From Pseudonocardia ammonioxydans (lineage in GTDB: Bacteria; Actinomycetota; Actinomycetes; Mycobacteriales; Pseudonocardiaceae): a DNA stretch of 64,000 nt. Each line of letters begins with the position of its first letter. The stretch's first letter is position 1. The stretch covers positions 179,547 through 243,546 of the forward strand of contig NZ_FOUY01000005.1 in NCBI RefSeq assembly GCF_900115005.1. The letters are read 5' to 3'. The notes beneath the pieces were generated by a model, which worked only from the letters and a program-made list of their open reading frames with translations, had not been told where the DNA came from and ran no database searches. The position numbers and the translations under genes are program-made. Below are positions 9,998 to 21,469 of this stretch, in pieces.

Positions 9998-10124
9998 CCC
10001 TCCATGGTCTCCCAGGCATGGCGTCGGTCGCTCATCGCTCCTCCCCCGCGGGCTCCCGTGCGAGTATCGGGGGCCGTCGGCCCCGACCGGGTCGCATCAG
10101 CACGCCGCCGTGAAGGAGACGTCC

Positions 10125-11174
10125 GTGAGCCAGCCCGCCACCCCGTCGCGCCCCCGCCGACCCGAGACCCCCGACCGCAACCTGGCGATGGAGCTGGTCC
10201 GGGTCACCGAGGCCGCGGCGATGGCGGCCGGCCGCTGGGTGGGCCGGGGCGACAAGAACGGCGGCGACGGCGCGGCGGTCGACGCCATGCGCAAGCTGAT
10301 CTCGTCGGTGTCGATGCGCGGCGTCGTCGTGATCGGCGAGGGGGAGAAGGACGAGGCCCCGATGCTGTTCAACGGCGAGGAGGTCGGGGACGGCGAGGGG
10401 CCGTTCTGCGACGTCGCCGTGGACCCGATCGACGGCACCACGCTGATGAGCAAGGGCATGCCGAACGCGCTGGCCGTGCTCGCCGTCGCCGAGCGGGACG
10501 CGATGTTCGACCCGTCCGCGGTGTTCTACATGGAGAAGATCGCGGTCGGTCCCGAGGCGGCGGACGCGATCGACATCACCGCGCCGGTCGCCGAGAACAT
10601 CCGCCGGGTCGCGCAGGCCAAGCACATCGACGTCGCCGACGTGACGGTCTGCGTGCTCGACCGGCCGCGGCACGAGCAGATCGTGGCCGAGATCCGGGAG
10701 GCGGGTGCGCGGATCTCCTTCATCTCCGACGGCGACGTCGCCGGTGCCATCGCCGCGGCCCGTCCGACGTCGGGCGTCGACATGCTCTACGGCATCGGCG
10801 GCACCCCGGAGGGCATCATCACCGCGGCCGCCCTCAAGTGCATGGGCGGTGAGATCCAGGGCCGGCTGTGGCCGAAGGACGACGAGGAGCGCGCCAAGGC
10901 GGTCGGCGCCGGTCACGACCTGGACCGGGTCCTGACGACGTCCGAGCTGGTCCGCGGGGACAACGTCTTCTTCTGCGCGACCGGGATCACCGACGGTCCG
11001 CTGCTGCGCGGCGTGCACTACCGCGGCGGGGGCGCGACCACCCAGTCGATCGTGATGCGGTCCCGCTCGGGCACCGTCCGGCTGATCGACGGCTACCACC
11101 GGCTCACCAAGCTGCGCGAGTACTCCACGGTCGACTTCGACCGCGGCGAGGGCGAGGCACCGCCGCTGCCCTGA
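10125..11174 (+). CDS. glpX: class II fructose-1,6-bisphosphatase
   Basis: Gluconeogenic phosphatase converting fructose-1,6-bisphosphate to fructose-6-phosphate, 349 residues. Metal and substrate motifs include [50 protein letters not shown] and [11 protein letters not shown]. The GTG at 10125 is preceded by GAAGGAG, and the product starts at [10 protein letters not shown]; the frame is open further upstream but without family similarity. In actinobacteria GlpX is the main FBPase. fumC follows 46 bp downstream. Confidence 0.95.
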   Translation: MSQPATPSRPRRPETPDRNLAMELVRVTEAAAMAAGRWVGRGDKNGGDGAAVDAMRKLISSVSMRGVVVIGEGEKDEAPMLFNGEEVGDGEGPFCDVAVDPIDGTTLMSKGMPNALAVLAVAERDAMFDPSAVFYMEKIAVGPEAADAIDITAPVAENIRRVAQAKHIDVADVTVCVLDRPRHEQIVAEIREAGARISFISDGDVAGAIAAARPTSGVDMLYGIGGTPEGIITAAALKCMGGEIQGRLWPKDDEERAKAVGAGHDLDRVLTTSELVRGDNVFFCATGITDGPLLRGVHYRGGGATTQSIVMRSRSGTVRLIDGYHRLTKLREYSTVDFDRGEGEAPPLP

Positions 11175-11220
11175 ACCCGGTTACGGGCGCGAACGGCCCG
11201 GGAGGAGCAGGATCGGTGTC

Positions 11221-12627
11221 ATGAGCGAGGACTACCGCATCGAGCACGACACCATGGGTGAGGTCCGGGTTCCCGCCGACGCGCTGTGGCGGGCCCAGAC
11301 CCAGCGGGCGGTCGAGAACTTCCCGATCTCCGGACGCCCGCTGGAGCGCGCCCAGATCCGCGCACTCGGCCTGGTCAAGGCGGCCGCCGCGCGGGTGAAC
11401 GGGGAGCTGGGCATGCTCGACGACGCGCGCGCCGCGGCCATCGCGGCCGCCGCCGACGAGGTCGCCGGGGGCCGCCACGACGACCAGTTCCCGGTCGACG
11501 TGTTCCAGACCGGCTCGGGCACGTCGTCGAACATGAACGCCAACGAGGTCATCGCCACGCTCGCGACCCGCGGCTCCGGTCAGGTCGATGTGCACCCGAA
11601 CGACCACGTCAACGCCTCGCAGTCGTCCAACGACGTGTTCCCGACCACGATCCACCTGGCGGCGACCGAGGCGCTCGCCACCGACGTCGTCCCCGCCCTG
11701 GAGCACCTGGAGGCGGCGCTGCGCCGGCGTGCCGAGGAGTGGTCCGAGGTGGTGAAGGCCGGCCGCACGCACCTGATGGACGCCGTCCCGATCACGCTCG
11801 GGCAGGAGGCCGGTGGGTGGGCCAGCCAGGCCGGCTACGGCGCCGACCGGGTCCGCGACGCGCTGCCCCGCCTCGCCGTCCTGCCGATCGGCGGGACGGC
11901 CGTCGGGACCGGGCTGAACGCGCCGGCCGGGTTCGGTGCCGCCGTCGTCGAGAAGCTGCGCGCGGCCACCGGGCTCGACCAGCTCAGCGAGGCGGGCGAC
12001 CACATCGAGGCCCAGGGCTCGCGGGACGGGCTGGTCGAGGCCTCCGGTGCGCTGCGCACGGTCGCGGTCAGCCTCTACAAGATCGCCAACGACCTGCGCT
12101 GGCTGTCCTCGGGCCCGCGCACCGGGCTCGCCGAGATCCACCTGCCGGACCTGCAGCCGGGCAGCTCGATCATGCCGGGCAAGGTCAACCCGGTGATCTG
12201 TGAGGCCACGATGATGGTCTGCGCGCAGGTGATGGGCAACGACGCGACCGTCGGGTTCTCCGGCAGCCAGGGCAACCTGGAGCTCAACGTGATGATGCCG
12301 GTGATGGCGCGCAACGTGCTCGAGTCGGCGCGGCTGCTCGCCAACGCCTCCCGGCTGCTCGCCGACAAGGTCGTCGACGGCATGGAGGCCGATCTGGAGC
12401 GCACGCGGGAGTACGCCGAGTCCTCGCCGTCGATCGTCACCCCGCTCAACGCCTACCTCGGGTACGAGGAGGCGGCCTCGATCGCCAAGCAGTCGCTGGC
12501 GGAGCGGCGCACGATCCGCGAGGTCGTGCTCGAGCGCGGGCACGTGGCGGCCGGGACGCTGACCGAGGAGCAGCTCGACCGGGCCCTGGACGTGCTCGCC
12601 ATGACCCGCGGGGAGAAGCGCTCCTGA
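11221..12627 (+). CDS. fumC: class II fumarate hydratase
   Basis: TCA-cycle enzyme interconverting fumarate and malate, iron-independent, 468 residues. The signature [12 protein letters not shown] is at about residue 315; HTHLMD-type [16 protein letters not shown] and the [14 protein letters not shown] segment are present. GGGAGGAG lies about 13 nt before the ATG. It follows glpX in the same direction, the same pair as Rv1099c-Rv1098c. Confidence 0.96.
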   Translation: MSEDYRIEHDTMGEVRVPADALWRAQTQRAVENFPISGRPLERAQIRALGLVKAAAARVNGELGMLDDARAAAIAAAADEVAGGRHDDQFPVDVFQTGSGTSSNMNANEVIATLATRGSGQVDVHPNDHVNASQSSNDVFPTTIHLAATEALATDVVPALEHLEAALRRRAEEWSEVVKAGRTHLMDAVPITLGQEAGGWASQAGYGADRVRDALPRLAVLPIGGTAVGTGLNAPAGFGAAVVEKLRAATGLDQLSEAGDHIEAQGSRDGLVEASGALRTVAVSLYKIANDLRWLSSGPRTGLAEIHLPDLQPGSSIMPGKVNPVICEATMMVCAQVMGNDATVGFSGSQGNLELNVMMPVMARNVLESARLLANASRLLADKVVDGMEADLERTREYAESSPSIVTPLNAYLGYEEAASIAKQSLAERRTIREVVLERGHVAAGTLTEEQLDRALDVLAMTRGEKRS

Positions 12628-12767
12628 CATCCCGGTCGCCGACGGCGACCGGTCCGTCGCGCCGGGTCAGTCCATCCGCTGTTCATCTCGTGGTCCCCGG
12701 ACGGTCCACATCGGCGTGACACGGTGTGTCCGATTGTCGATCATCGCCACTCGGACGGACCTGTCGC

Positions 12768-14753
12768 ATGGATGAGCGCTTCGCCTACGAGCCGGTGCAC
12801 GACCTGCGCAGCGGCCGATTCTCCGGTGTCGAGGTGGTGCCGCGCCGGCAGCACGACACCACCGCCGCCCGGGCCCGGAACCGGGGCTGGGACGCCCGGC
12901 AGATCGCCGAGCTCGACGCCGGCACGGCGGTCTCCGCGGTCGCGGCGGCCCGGGCGGGCGGCGGGGTCGCGCCGGTGCAGGTCGACGTCGCCGCGGACAC
13001 CGTGCTGTACGCGCGGGACCGGCTGCGTCCGATGCTCGCCGGCGCGGCGCTGGCCCCCCTGCTGGAGATCGGCCCGCCGATCGCGGCGGCCGCGCCGGCC
13101 GGGCAGCTGCTCCCGGCGCTGGCCGAGCTGCGGCGCTGGGGTTTCCGGATCGGGCTCGACGGCGCCGGGCGCGGCTTCGGCCCGGAGGTGATCGCCGCCG
13201 TCCGGCCGGACGTGGTCAAGCTGGAGCCCGAGCTGGCCGACGGTGTGCTGGACGCCGGGACCGGTGCGGTCGTCCGGGCGGTGCTGGAGGTGGCCCGGGT
13301 GGTGGGGGCGCCGGTCGCCGCGACCGGCGTCCGGGATCGGGGCCGCCTGGCCGGGTTGTACGCGTGCGGGGTGGTCCTCGCGCAGGGGCCGTTGCTGGGT
13401 GGGGCGCGGGCCGACCCCTGGCCGAGCTCGACGGCGCCGGCCGAGCTGCTGAGGCTGCTCCGCGGGACGCCGGACGGCCCGCCCCCGGACCCCCCGGCCC
13501 CCTCGGCAGCCGGGGCCGCCGGTTCCGCGGAACGCGCTCCCGGAACGCCCGGGAACCCCGGACACGCACGAGCCGGCACTACCGGAGCCGGCGGCACGGC
13601 CGGGCCCGACCGTTCCGCGGACGCGTCCGCATCCGCCGTTCCCGGGCGGGCCGGTTCCGCGGAACCGGCCGCGGGCGCTGCGGGACCCTCAGACGGCGCA
13701 CGGGCGCGCACCGGCGCCACGGGATCCGAGCGTTCCGCGGAACGCGCCGCCGGCGCGACCGGACCCACCGGTTCCACCGGACCCGCCGGACGCGGCGCCG
13801 TCGCCGGGCACGGCGCGATGCCGGGCCCCGGGGCCGCACCGCCGGACGGTTCCGCGGAACCGACCACCGACGGGCCCGGAACCGGCGGTCCCGGAACCGG
13901 CGCTGCCGCTGCGGCCCCGGTCCTCGACCCGGCGGCGGCGGGCCCGCCGGTCAGCAGCCTCGCGGCCCCGGCCGTGACACTCCCCGAGGACGCCACCGGC
14001 GGCATCGCCCGCGACACGATGCAGGAACACCCGGACGCGGCGGGGGTGGTGCTCGTCGACGCCGGTCACCGCCCCGTCGGCTACCTCGACCGGAGCCGCT
14101 TCCTGCTCACCATGGCCGGCCGGTTCGGCCATGCGCTCTGGGCCGACAAGCCCGCGCGCCCGCTGGCCGACGCTCCGCGCACGGTCGACGAGCGCACCCC
14201 GCTCGGCCGGGCGCTCGAGCTCAGCCTGACCGGCGACCCCGCCCGGGGGTACGACGACCTGGTCGTCGTCGCGGCCGACGGCGCCTGCCGCGGGGTGGTC
14301 GCCGTCGCCGAGCTGTGGCGGCGGGCGATCCGGCCGGCCGGGCCGGGCCCGGCGACGCCACGTCCCGCAGCCCCGGGGCCGCCGCCACCGAGACCGCCGG
14401 CATCGGGTGCACCGGCGCCCGCAGCACCGAGCCTCACAGCGCCGAGCCCCGCAGCACCGGGCCCCGCGACACCGGGCCTCGCAGCACCGGCGACCACGGC
14501 ACCAGGCCCCGCGACACCGGGCCCCGCAGCACCGGCCACCACAGCACCCGGCCCCGCTGCACCGGCGCCCGCAGCACCCGGCCCTGCAGCATCGGGCCCC
14601 GCGCTGCCGGGGCCGACTGCGGCACGGGCGCCGGGGCCGTCCGGGCCGGGCCCCTCCCACCGGCCCGCCGGGGCCGGGCCGAGGCCGTGCCCGGCGCGTG
14701 CCGCCGGTCCGGCCGCCACCCCGGCCTCGGCGCGGCGCGGTCGCCGCCGCTGA
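12768..14753 (+). CDS. degenerate EAL-domain protein with CBS-like module and Pro/Ala repeat linkers
   Basis: A 661-residue protein. Residues about 5-215 resemble an EAL cyclic-di-GMP phosphodiesterase: FSGVEVVPR for the ExL motif, LLEIGPPI, GFRIGLDGAGRGFG for the DDFGTGY loop, VVKLEPEL, and VAATGVRDR where VAEGVE is expected. The second loop Asp and the late Glu are lost, so hydrolysis is unlikely and a receptor role is possible. Residues about 400-525 look like a CBS pair (IARDTMQEHPDAAGVVLVD; PVGYLDRSRFL; DDLVVVAADGACRGVVAVAEL). The linker and tail are long Ala/Gly/Pro low-complexity stretches. The ribosome site is weak, so the start is not certain. Confidence 0.55.
   Translation: MDERFAYEPVHDLRSGRFSGVEVVPRRQHDTTAARARNRGWDARQIAELDAGTAVSAVAAARAGGGVAPVQVDVAADTVLYARDRLRPMLAGAALAPLLEIGPPIAAAAPAGQLLPALAELRRWGFRIGLDGAGRGFGPEVIAAVRPDVVKLEPELADGVLDAGTGAVVRAVLEVARVVGAPVAATGVRDRGRLAGLYACGVVLAQGPLLGGARADPWPSSTAPAELLRLLRGTPDGPPPDPPAPSAAGAAGSAERAPGTPGNPGHARAGTTGAGGTAGPDRSADASASAVPGRAGSAEPAAGAAGPSDGARARTGATGSERSAERAAGATGPTGSTGPAGRGAVAGHGAMPGPGAAPPDGSAEPTTDGPGTGGPGTGAAAAAPVLDPAAAGPPVSSLAAPAVTLPEDATGGIARDTMQEHPDAAGVVLVDAGHRPVGYLDRSRFLLTMAGRFGHALWADKPARPLADAPRTVDERTPLGRALELSLTGDPARGYDDLVVVAADGACRGVVAVAELWRRAIRPAGPGPATPRPAAPGPPPPRPPASGAPAPAAPSLTAPSPAAPGPATPGLAAPATTAPGPATPGPAAPATTAPGPAAPAPAAPGPAASGPALPGPTAARAPGPSGPGPSHRPAGAGPRPCPARAAGPAATPASARRGRRR
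13523..13859 (+). repeat. dispersed TTCCGCGGAA palindromes in the linker
   Basis: Four exact copies of the 10-bp palindrome TTCCGCGGAA (13523, 13655, 13733, 13850) plus one TTCCGCGGAC (13613) within 340 bp, each encoding GSAE or RSA(E/D) in the disordered linker of the EAL-like protein. Confidence 0.7.
14418..14612 (+). repeat. 15-bp Pro/Ala minisatellite in the EAL-like gene tail
   Basis: About thirteen imperfect copies of a 15-bp unit like GCCCCGCAGCACCGG, each coding a pentapeptide of the form P-G-P-A-A/T. Reading frame is kept because the period is a multiple of three. Confidence 0.8.
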
Positions 14754-14851
14754 CCCGGGACGCGGCCCGGCCACCCGGTCCCCACCGGGTCCGGGCCCGT
14801 CCGGCACTCCGACGGCGCGCGGCTGTCGGTGGTCGCTGCTTTCATGAACCC

Positions 14852-16384
14852 GTGCTGTTCACCGACGTCGTCACCACCTCGGCCGCGGTCGGGGCGACCC
14901 GGGCGCGGAAGGAGAAGACCGTCGCGCTCGCGGACCTGCTGCGTGCCGCCGCGCCCGGTGAGGTCGTGCCCGTGGTGGCGTGGCTGTCCGGGGTGCCGCG
15001 CCAGGGCCGGATCGGGACCGGCTGGCGGACCCTCGCCGCCGTCGACGTGCCGGCGGCCGCCCGTCCGTCGTGGACGGTCGAGCAGGTGGACGGGCTGCTG
15101 GACGAGCTCGCCGGCACCGGCGGGCAGGGTTCCGCCCGGCGCCGCCGGGACCTGCTCGAGCGGCTCTACGGTGCGGCCACCGCCGACGAGCAGCGGTTCC
15201 TGCACCGGCTGCTCACCGGGGAGCTGCGCCAGGGCGCCCTCGAGGGCCTGATGGTCGACGCCGTCGCGGCCGCCTCCGGAGCCGCCCAGACCGCCGTCCG
15301 GCGGGCCTTCATGCTGTCCGGGCACCTCCCGGAGACCGCCGCGACCGCACTCGGGGGCGGGGAGGAGGCGCTCGCCGCGGTCGGGCTCGAGGTCGGCCGC
15401 CCGGTCCGGCCCATGCTGGCCTCCCCCGGCGACTCGCTCGACGCCGCGCTCGGCGCACTCGGGCACGACGTGGTCGTGGAGCACAAGCTCGACGGCGCCC
15501 GGATCCAGGTGCACCGCGGCGGCGACGCGATCCGGGTCTGGACCCGCACGCTGCGCGAGATCACCGCGAGCGTCCCCGAGCTGGTCGAGCACGTCCGCGG
15601 GCTGGCGTGCGACTCCGTGGTGCTCGACGGCGAGACCCTCGCGCTCGACGACGACGGCCGCCCCCGCCCGTTCCAGGACACGATGAGCCGGTTCGGTTCC
15701 GCGGACACGGCGGCCGAGTCCGTCTTCCTCTCCCCGTTCTTCTTCGATCTGCTCCACCTCGACGGGCGCGACCTGGTCGACGAGCCGCTGGAGACGCGCC
15801 TCGACGCGCTCGCCGGTCTGCTGGCCGCCGAGGAGCACGCCCCGCTCCGCATGCCCGGCGCGCGCCGGCCGTCGGCCGAGGAGGCCGCCGCGGTGCTCGA
15901 CGGTGCGCTCGGTGCCGGGCACGAGGGTGTGGTCGTCAAGGACCTGGCGAGCCGGTACGCGGCGGGCCGGCGCGGCAAGGCCTGGCAGAAGGTCAAACCG
16001 GTGCACACCCTCGACCTCGTCGTACTCGGCGCGGAGTGGGGCTACGGCCGGCGCACCGGGTCGCTGTCGAACATCCACCTCGGTGCCCGCGACCCCGACG
16101 GCGGCGAACCGGTGATGGTCGGCAAGACCTTCAAGGGGATGACCGACGAGCTGCTGGCGTGGCAGACCGGCACGTTCCCGGACTACGCGCGGGCCGAGGA
16201 ACCGGGTGTGGTGTACCTGCGTCCCGAGCTGGTCGTGGAGATCGCCCTGGACGGCGCCCAGCGCAGCGTCCGCTACCCGGGTGGTGTCGCGCTGCGGTTC
16301 GCCCGGGTGGTGCGCTACCGGCCGGACAAGACCCCTGCGGAGGCCGACTCGCTGGACGCGGTGCGGGCGCTGCTGTCCGACTGA
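14852..16384 (+). CDS. ligB: ATP-dependent DNA ligase
   Basis: Nick-sealing ligase of the ATP-dependent class, 510 residues, matching the size of mycobacterial LigB. The adenylated lysine is K212 in VEHKLDGARIQVHR. Other nucleotidyltransferase motifs are VVLDGETLAL, FFDLLHLDG, GHEGVVVKDLASRY and GKAWQKVKPVHTLDLVV. The N-terminal DNA-binding domain (FTDVVTTSAAVGATRARKEK onward) is complete from GTG 14852. It stands alone, with no Ku or polymerase genes nearby, so it is not an NHEJ LigD. Confidence 0.93.
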   Translation: MLFTDVVTTSAAVGATRARKEKTVALADLLRAAAPGEVVPVVAWLSGVPRQGRIGTGWRTLAAVDVPAAARPSWTVEQVDGLLDELAGTGGQGSARRRRDLLERLYGAATADEQRFLHRLLTGELRQGALEGLMVDAVAAASGAAQTAVRRAFMLSGHLPETAATALGGGEEALAAVGLEVGRPVRPMLASPGDSLDAALGALGHDVVVEHKLDGARIQVHRGGDAIRVWTRTLREITASVPELVEHVRGLACDSVVLDGETLALDDDGRPRPFQDTMSRFGSADTAAESVFLSPFFFDLLHLDGRDLVDEPLETRLDALAGLLAAEEHAPLRMPGARRPSAEEAAAVLDGALGAGHEGVVVKDLASRYAAGRRGKAWQKVKPVHTLDLVVLGAEWGYGRRTGSLSNIHLGARDPDGGEPVMVGKTFKGMTDELLAWQTGTFPDYARAEEPGVVYLRPELVVEIALDGAQRSVRYPGGVALRFARVVRYRPDKTPAEADSLDAVRALLSD

Positions 16385-17902
<1,518 letters not shown>

Positions 17903-17914
17903 GGCCCCGGCCGG

Positions 17915-18337
17915 TCAGACCCCGGCCGCCTCGCGCATCAGGTGGGTGTCCGCCAGCGCCTCGAGTGCGCTCACTCGCCCGTCGGCGAACTCCCAGACGT
18001 GCACGGCGCGCGCGACGGCCGAGCGCCCGGTCGTGGCGTGCGTCACCTCGTAGCGGACGATCACCACCACGGTGTCGCCGCACGGCAGGAACCGTTCCGG
18101 GACGACCGCGAACGACGTCCACTCCGCACCGACGCGGGCGAACACGTTCTCCATGACCTGCTGCGGCCCGACGAAGGTTCCGGCGTAGTCCGAGCCCGCC
18201 GGCTCGGTCCACCGCACGTCGTCGGCCAGCAGTGCGAGGACGGACGGGATGTCGCCGCGGGCGAACGCGTCGTAGCCCTCACGCAGCATCGTCTCCGGAG
18301 CGATCGAGGCGTCGGTCCGGGTATCCGAGGTCGTCAT
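17915..18337 (-). CDS. SnoaL/NTF2-like protein
   Basis: A 140-residue protein with the SnoaL-like pattern: MLREGYDAFARGDIPSVLALLADDVRWTEPAG, GPQQVMENVF, VVIVRYEVTHATTGRSAVARAVHVWEFADGRVSALEAL. These cone-shaped barrels bind small hydrophobic ligands or act as isomerases; the substrate here is unknown. ATG 18337 is preferred because the conserved domain begins soon after. It converges on guaB1 and sits downstream of the phoH2 terminator. Confidence 0.75.
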   Translation of the reverse strand: MTTSDTRTDASIAPETMLREGYDAFARGDIPSVLALLADDVRWTEPAGSDYAGTFVGPQQVMENVFARVGAEWTSFAVVPERFLPCGDTVVVIVRYEVTHATTGRSAVARAVHVWEFADGRVSALEALADTHLMREAAGV

Positions 18338-18405
18338 GGCGGCCGAGGGTCCTCGCGGCGGCCGGGCCGGACCATCCTCACGACCGTGTATCGCGAACAC
18401 GCCGT

Positions 18406-18434
18406 GGCCCCCGCGCATCGGGTGCGCGGGGGCC
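18406..18434. terminator. hairpin after phoH2
   Basis: A 12-bp perfect stem (arms 18406-18417 and 18423-18434), loop TCGGG, just after the phoH2 stop and before the NTF2-like gene on the same strand. Confidence 0.75.
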
Positions 18435-18449
18435 GCGGACGCGATCCGG

Positions 18450-19838
18450 TTACGAGTTCGGGCCCTCCAGCATCTCGGTGACCAGGGCGGCGATCGGCGA
18501 GCGCTCGCTGCGGGTCAGCGTGACGTGGGCGAACAACGGGTGCCCCTTGAGCTTCTCGATGACGGCGTTGACACCGTCGTGCCGGCCGACGCGCAGGTTG
18601 TCGCGCTGCGCGACGTCGTGGGTGAGCACGACGCGGGACGCGGCGCCGAGCCGGGACAGCACGGTCAGCAGCACGTTGCGTTCCAGCGACTGCGCCTCGT
18701 CGACGATCACGAAGGTGTCGTGCAGCGACCGCCCGCGGATGTGGGTCAGCGGCAGCACCTCGAGCATCCCGCGGGCGATGACCTCGTCGATGACGTCCTG
18801 GCTGACGAGTGCGCCGAGCGTGTCGAAGACCGCCTGCGCCCAGGGCTGCATCTTCTCGCTCTCGTTGCCCGGCAGGTACCCGAGGTCCTGGCCGCCGACG
18901 GCGTAGAGCGGGCGGAACACGACGATCTTGCGGTGGGCCTGGCGCTCGAGGACCGCCTCGAGCCCCGCGCAGAGCGCGAGCGCCGACTTGCCGGTACCGG
19001 CGCGCCCGCCGAGGGAGACGATCCCGACCTCGTTGTCGAGCAGCAGGTCGAGCGCGATCCGCTGCTCGGCCGACCGGCCGTGCAACCCGAACGCCTCCCG
19101 GTCGCCGCGGACCAGCTTGACCCGCTTGTCCGCGGTGACCCGGCCCAGCGCGCTCGACGCCCCGACCAGGCGCACGCCGGTGTTGGGAGGCAGGTCGCGC
19201 GCGTCGTCGTTGTCGAGCACGCCGTCGCGGAACAGCGTGTCGACGTCCTCGGGACCGACCTCCAGATCCGCCATCCCGGTCCAGCCGGAGGACAGGACGT
19301 CCTGGCCGTGGTACTCGTCCGCGTCGAGCCCGACCGCCGCCGCCTTCACCCGCAACGGCATGTCCTTGGTGACCAGCGTGACGTCACCGGCTGCCACCGG
19401 GGTTCCGCCTGCGCTCCGCTCGGCCTTCAGGTTGAGGGCGCACGCCAGAATCCGCGAGTCGTTCGAGTCCGTGCGGAAGCCGGCCGGCAGGACCGTGGGG
19501 TCGGAGTGGTTGAGCTCGACGTGCAGGGTTCCGCCCTTCTCCCCGACCGGGATCGGCGCGTCGAGCCGACCGTGCTTCACCCGCATGTCGTCGAGCTGGC
19601 GCAGTGCGGTCCGCGCGAACCATCCGAGCTCGGGGTGGTGCCGCTTGGCCTCCAACTCGGAGATCACGACCAGCGGGAGGACGACCTGGTGCTCGTCGAA
19701 ACGGATCAACGACCACGGGTCGGACAGCAGCACGGACGTGTCGAGCACGTAGCAACGGGTGGAACCTGCCGGTGCGTCCCCGACCGGGCCCTGCGTGGCG
19801 GCGGGCTGGTCGGTGAGGGCGGGACGACGATCGGTCAC
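18450..19838 (-). CDS. phoH2: PIN-PhoH family RNase/helicase (PhoH2)
   Basis: A 462-residue fusion of an N-terminal PIN ribonuclease domain ([13 protein letters not shown] with Asp33; TNDS-type [14 protein letters not shown]) and a C-terminal PhoH ATPase (Walker [10 protein letters not shown] near residue 275, Walker [11 protein letters not shown] near 375). Mycobacterial PhoH2 acts on RNA as a helicase and RNase toxin. GTG 19838 is chosen because GGGAGC lies 7 nt upstream. The frame stays open 36 codons upstream (to 19946), but without a ribosome site. A short ORF upstream overlaps this start by 4 bp. Confidence 0.92.
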   Translation of the reverse strand: MTDRRPALTDQPAATQGPVGDAPAGSTRCYVLDTSVLLSDPWSLIRFDEHQVVLPLVVISELEAKRHHPELGWFARTALRQLDDMRVKHGRLDAPIPVGEKGGTLHVELNHSDPTVLPAGFRTDSNDSRILACALNLKAERSAGGTPVAAGDVTLVTKDMPLRVKAAAVGLDADEYHGQDVLSSGWTGMADLEVGPEDVDTLFRDGVLDNDDARDLPPNTGVRLVGASSALGRVTADKRVKLVRGDREAFGLHGRSAEQRIALDLLLDNEVGIVSLGGRAGTGKSALALCAGLEAVLERQAHRKIVVFRPLYAVGGQDLGYLPGNESEKMQPWAQAVFDTLGALVSQDVIDEVIARGMLEVLPLTHIRGRSLHDTFVIVDEAQSLERNVLLTVLSRLGAASRVVLTHDVAQRDNLRVGRHDGVNAVIEKLKGHPLFAHVTLTRSERSPIAALVTEMLEGPNS

Positions 19839-20020
19839 GGGTGCTCCCTCGCAGGCGCGGCACCACGCCTGCTCTGCGTCGGGCCGGCCGGCCCTGATGC
19901 GGGACGCGACGGCGTCGGAGAACCACGGCGGTCCTCCGGCCGGCACGCCCGCGAGGGCCGGGTGCCGGCCCTCTCGGGTGCGTTCGACACCACGTTCAGG
20001 GCCTCCCGAACAGGTCGCAT
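19835..20020 (-). CDS. possible PhoAT-like upstream ORF (61 aa)
   Basis: An ATG at 20020 opens a 61-residue frame ([19 protein letters not shown]...) whose TGA overlaps the phoH2 GTG in a GTGA junction. A promoter-like TTGACC/TAGTAG pair lies just upstream (20046-20073). Mycobacterial phoH2 is reported to be preceded by a small antitoxin gene, phoAT. The arrangement matches, but I cannot confirm sequence similarity and the protein is Arg/Pro/Ala-rich, as chance frames are in GC-rich DNA. Confidence 0.35.
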   Translation of the reverse strand: MRPVREALNVVSNAPERAGTRPSRACRPEDRRGSPTPSRPASGPAGPTQSRRGAAPAREHP

Positions 20021-20045
20021 CGGATACGACCCGTCGACTTGGACG

Positions 20046-20073
20046 CTACTAGTGGTCACCCTCGTGCGGTCAA
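20046..20073 (-). promoter_or_regulatory. candidate promoter for the phoH2 unit
   Basis: On the minus strand, TTGACC (20068-20073), a 16-bp spacer and TAGTAG (20046-20051). It precedes the small ORF and phoH2; an alternative -10, TAGCGT, follows by 3 bp. Confidence 0.45.
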
Positions 20074-20209
20074 TAGCAACTCTCCGCCGACAGGCGGTGG
20101 ACACCCCCGATGGAACAGTCGTCACCCGCCGTTCATCGCACATTCGCTACCGTCCGACGCCGCCGGGAGCTGGGCTGACACGAATGGCCGCGCCCCGTCC
20201 GGCGGCAGC

Positions 20210-21469
20210 TCAGTGCAACGGACGGGGCAACGCCGGGAACGTGGACGCTGCCGGTCCGGAACCGTTGCCGGCCGCCCCGCCACCGTCCGTGACCAGATCC
20301 GCCGGGAGCAGCGGGCTGTCCAGCAGCGCCCTCAACCCGGCCACCGGCCCGCCCGGGTGGCGGGCCAGCCAGCCCCGGACCAGCGGCGCCCCCTCGGCGT
20401 AGGTCACCGGGTAGGCCCGCCACTGGGGATGGTCCAGGAACCCGAGCATCCGGCGCGCCCGTTCCTGCGGCACGAGCAGCCAGCGGGCCAGGTGGGCGGT
20501 GACCTCGTCCGGCCCGGCCCCGTCGACGTGCCGCAGCAACGCGGCGTCCAGCCGGACCCGGCCCAGCGGCTCCAGCTGCGCCTCGACCCGTTCGGCGAGT
20601 TCACCGTCGAGCCGGACGCCGGCCCCCGCCAGCACCCGCTGCGCCACCACACCCCACCCGGGGCCGGGCAGGACCGACGCGGCCGCCTCCGCCGCGCCCT
20701 CGGCGATCACCGCCTGCGGGCCGTGGACGAGCCGCAGCACCGGTTCCGGGCAGCGCACCGCGGCGGCCTCGGCCCGGCAGTACTGCGTGTGGTGCCCCGG
20801 GTAGACCTCGTGGGCGAGCAGGGGCAACAGCGCCCCCGCACGCACGCGGGCCGCGGTGCTGATCGAGATCCGACTGCGGAGGTTCCCGTCGTAGCGGGTG
20901 AACGCCGTCCAGGGCCGCTCCCCCACCAGAACGACGGCCGCGTGCTCACCGGGCGGGAGTCCCAGCTCGTCGCGCACCCGGCGCCGCAGCTCCGCGGTCA
21001 CCGCACCCACGGCCGCGCCGAGCCGGTCGGGGGCGACGACGTCGACCTCCCGGTAGGCGCGCATCCGCGCCCGGACCGGTCCGCGGCCGGGCAGCAGATC
21101 GTCGAGCCCGCGATGGGCCTCGCGGTACTCGTCGGGGTCGGCGCGGCGCGGCACCACCCCGAACATCGACCGGACCTGGTCGAGGTAGCCGGGCTCCTCC
21201 CCGGCCAGCAGCCGCGCCTGGCACTCGAGCGCGCACAGCACCGCGTCCAGGTGCCGACCGCGGTCCCGGGGCAGCTCGGTGGCGGCGGCGAGCTCGCGGC
21301 GGAGCCGGCCGGCGTCGGCGAGCAGGTCCGCGGGAGCCGGACGCGGTTCGTCGCCGACCCGGCGCGCGAGGTCCGGATCGGGGGCGGGCCCGTCGAGCAG
21401 GCCGGGGCGGAGCCGCTCCAGACGCAACCCGAGCTCGGTCGTCGCGCGTGTCAACCGGGCCAGGGGCAC
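20210..21469 (-). CDS. DUF885-type metallopeptidase
   Basis: A 419-residue probable zinc carboxypeptidase-like protein. The HExxxGHH-type motif HEVYPGHHTQYC lies at about residues 219-230, and EGAAEAAASVL further on fits the third ligand region. The closing segment YPVTYAEGAPLVRGWL is also typical of DUF885. Most DUF885 proteins are larger (about 550), so this is a shorter subgroup. The start is GTG 21469 with GGGAG just before it. No operon partner. Confidence 0.65.
   Translation of the reverse strand: MPLARLTRATTELGLRLERLRPGLLDGPAPDPDLARRVGDEPRPAPADLLADAGRLRRELAAATELPRDRGRHLDAVLCALECQARLLAGEEPGYLDQVRSMFGVVPRRADPDEYREAHRGLDDLLPGRGPVRARMRAYREVDVVAPDRLGAAVGAVTAELRRRVRDELGLPPGEHAAVVLVGERPWTAFTRYDGNLRSRISISTAARVRAGALLPLLAHEVYPGHHTQYCRAEAAAVRCPEPVLRLVHGPQAVIAEGAAEAAASVLPGPGWGVVAQRVLAGAGVRLDGELAERVEAQLEPLGRVRLDAALLRHVDGAGPDEVTAHLARWLLVPQERARRMLGFLDHPQWRAYPVTYAEGAPLVRGWLARHPGGPVAGLRALLDSPLLPADLVTDGGGAAGNGSGPAASTFPALPRPLH

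Noticed and set aside
14852..16384. NHEJ ligase (LigD-type) locus
   Set aside because: The product is a ~510-residue LigB-type enzyme without polymerase or phosphoesterase domains, and no ku gene is nearby.
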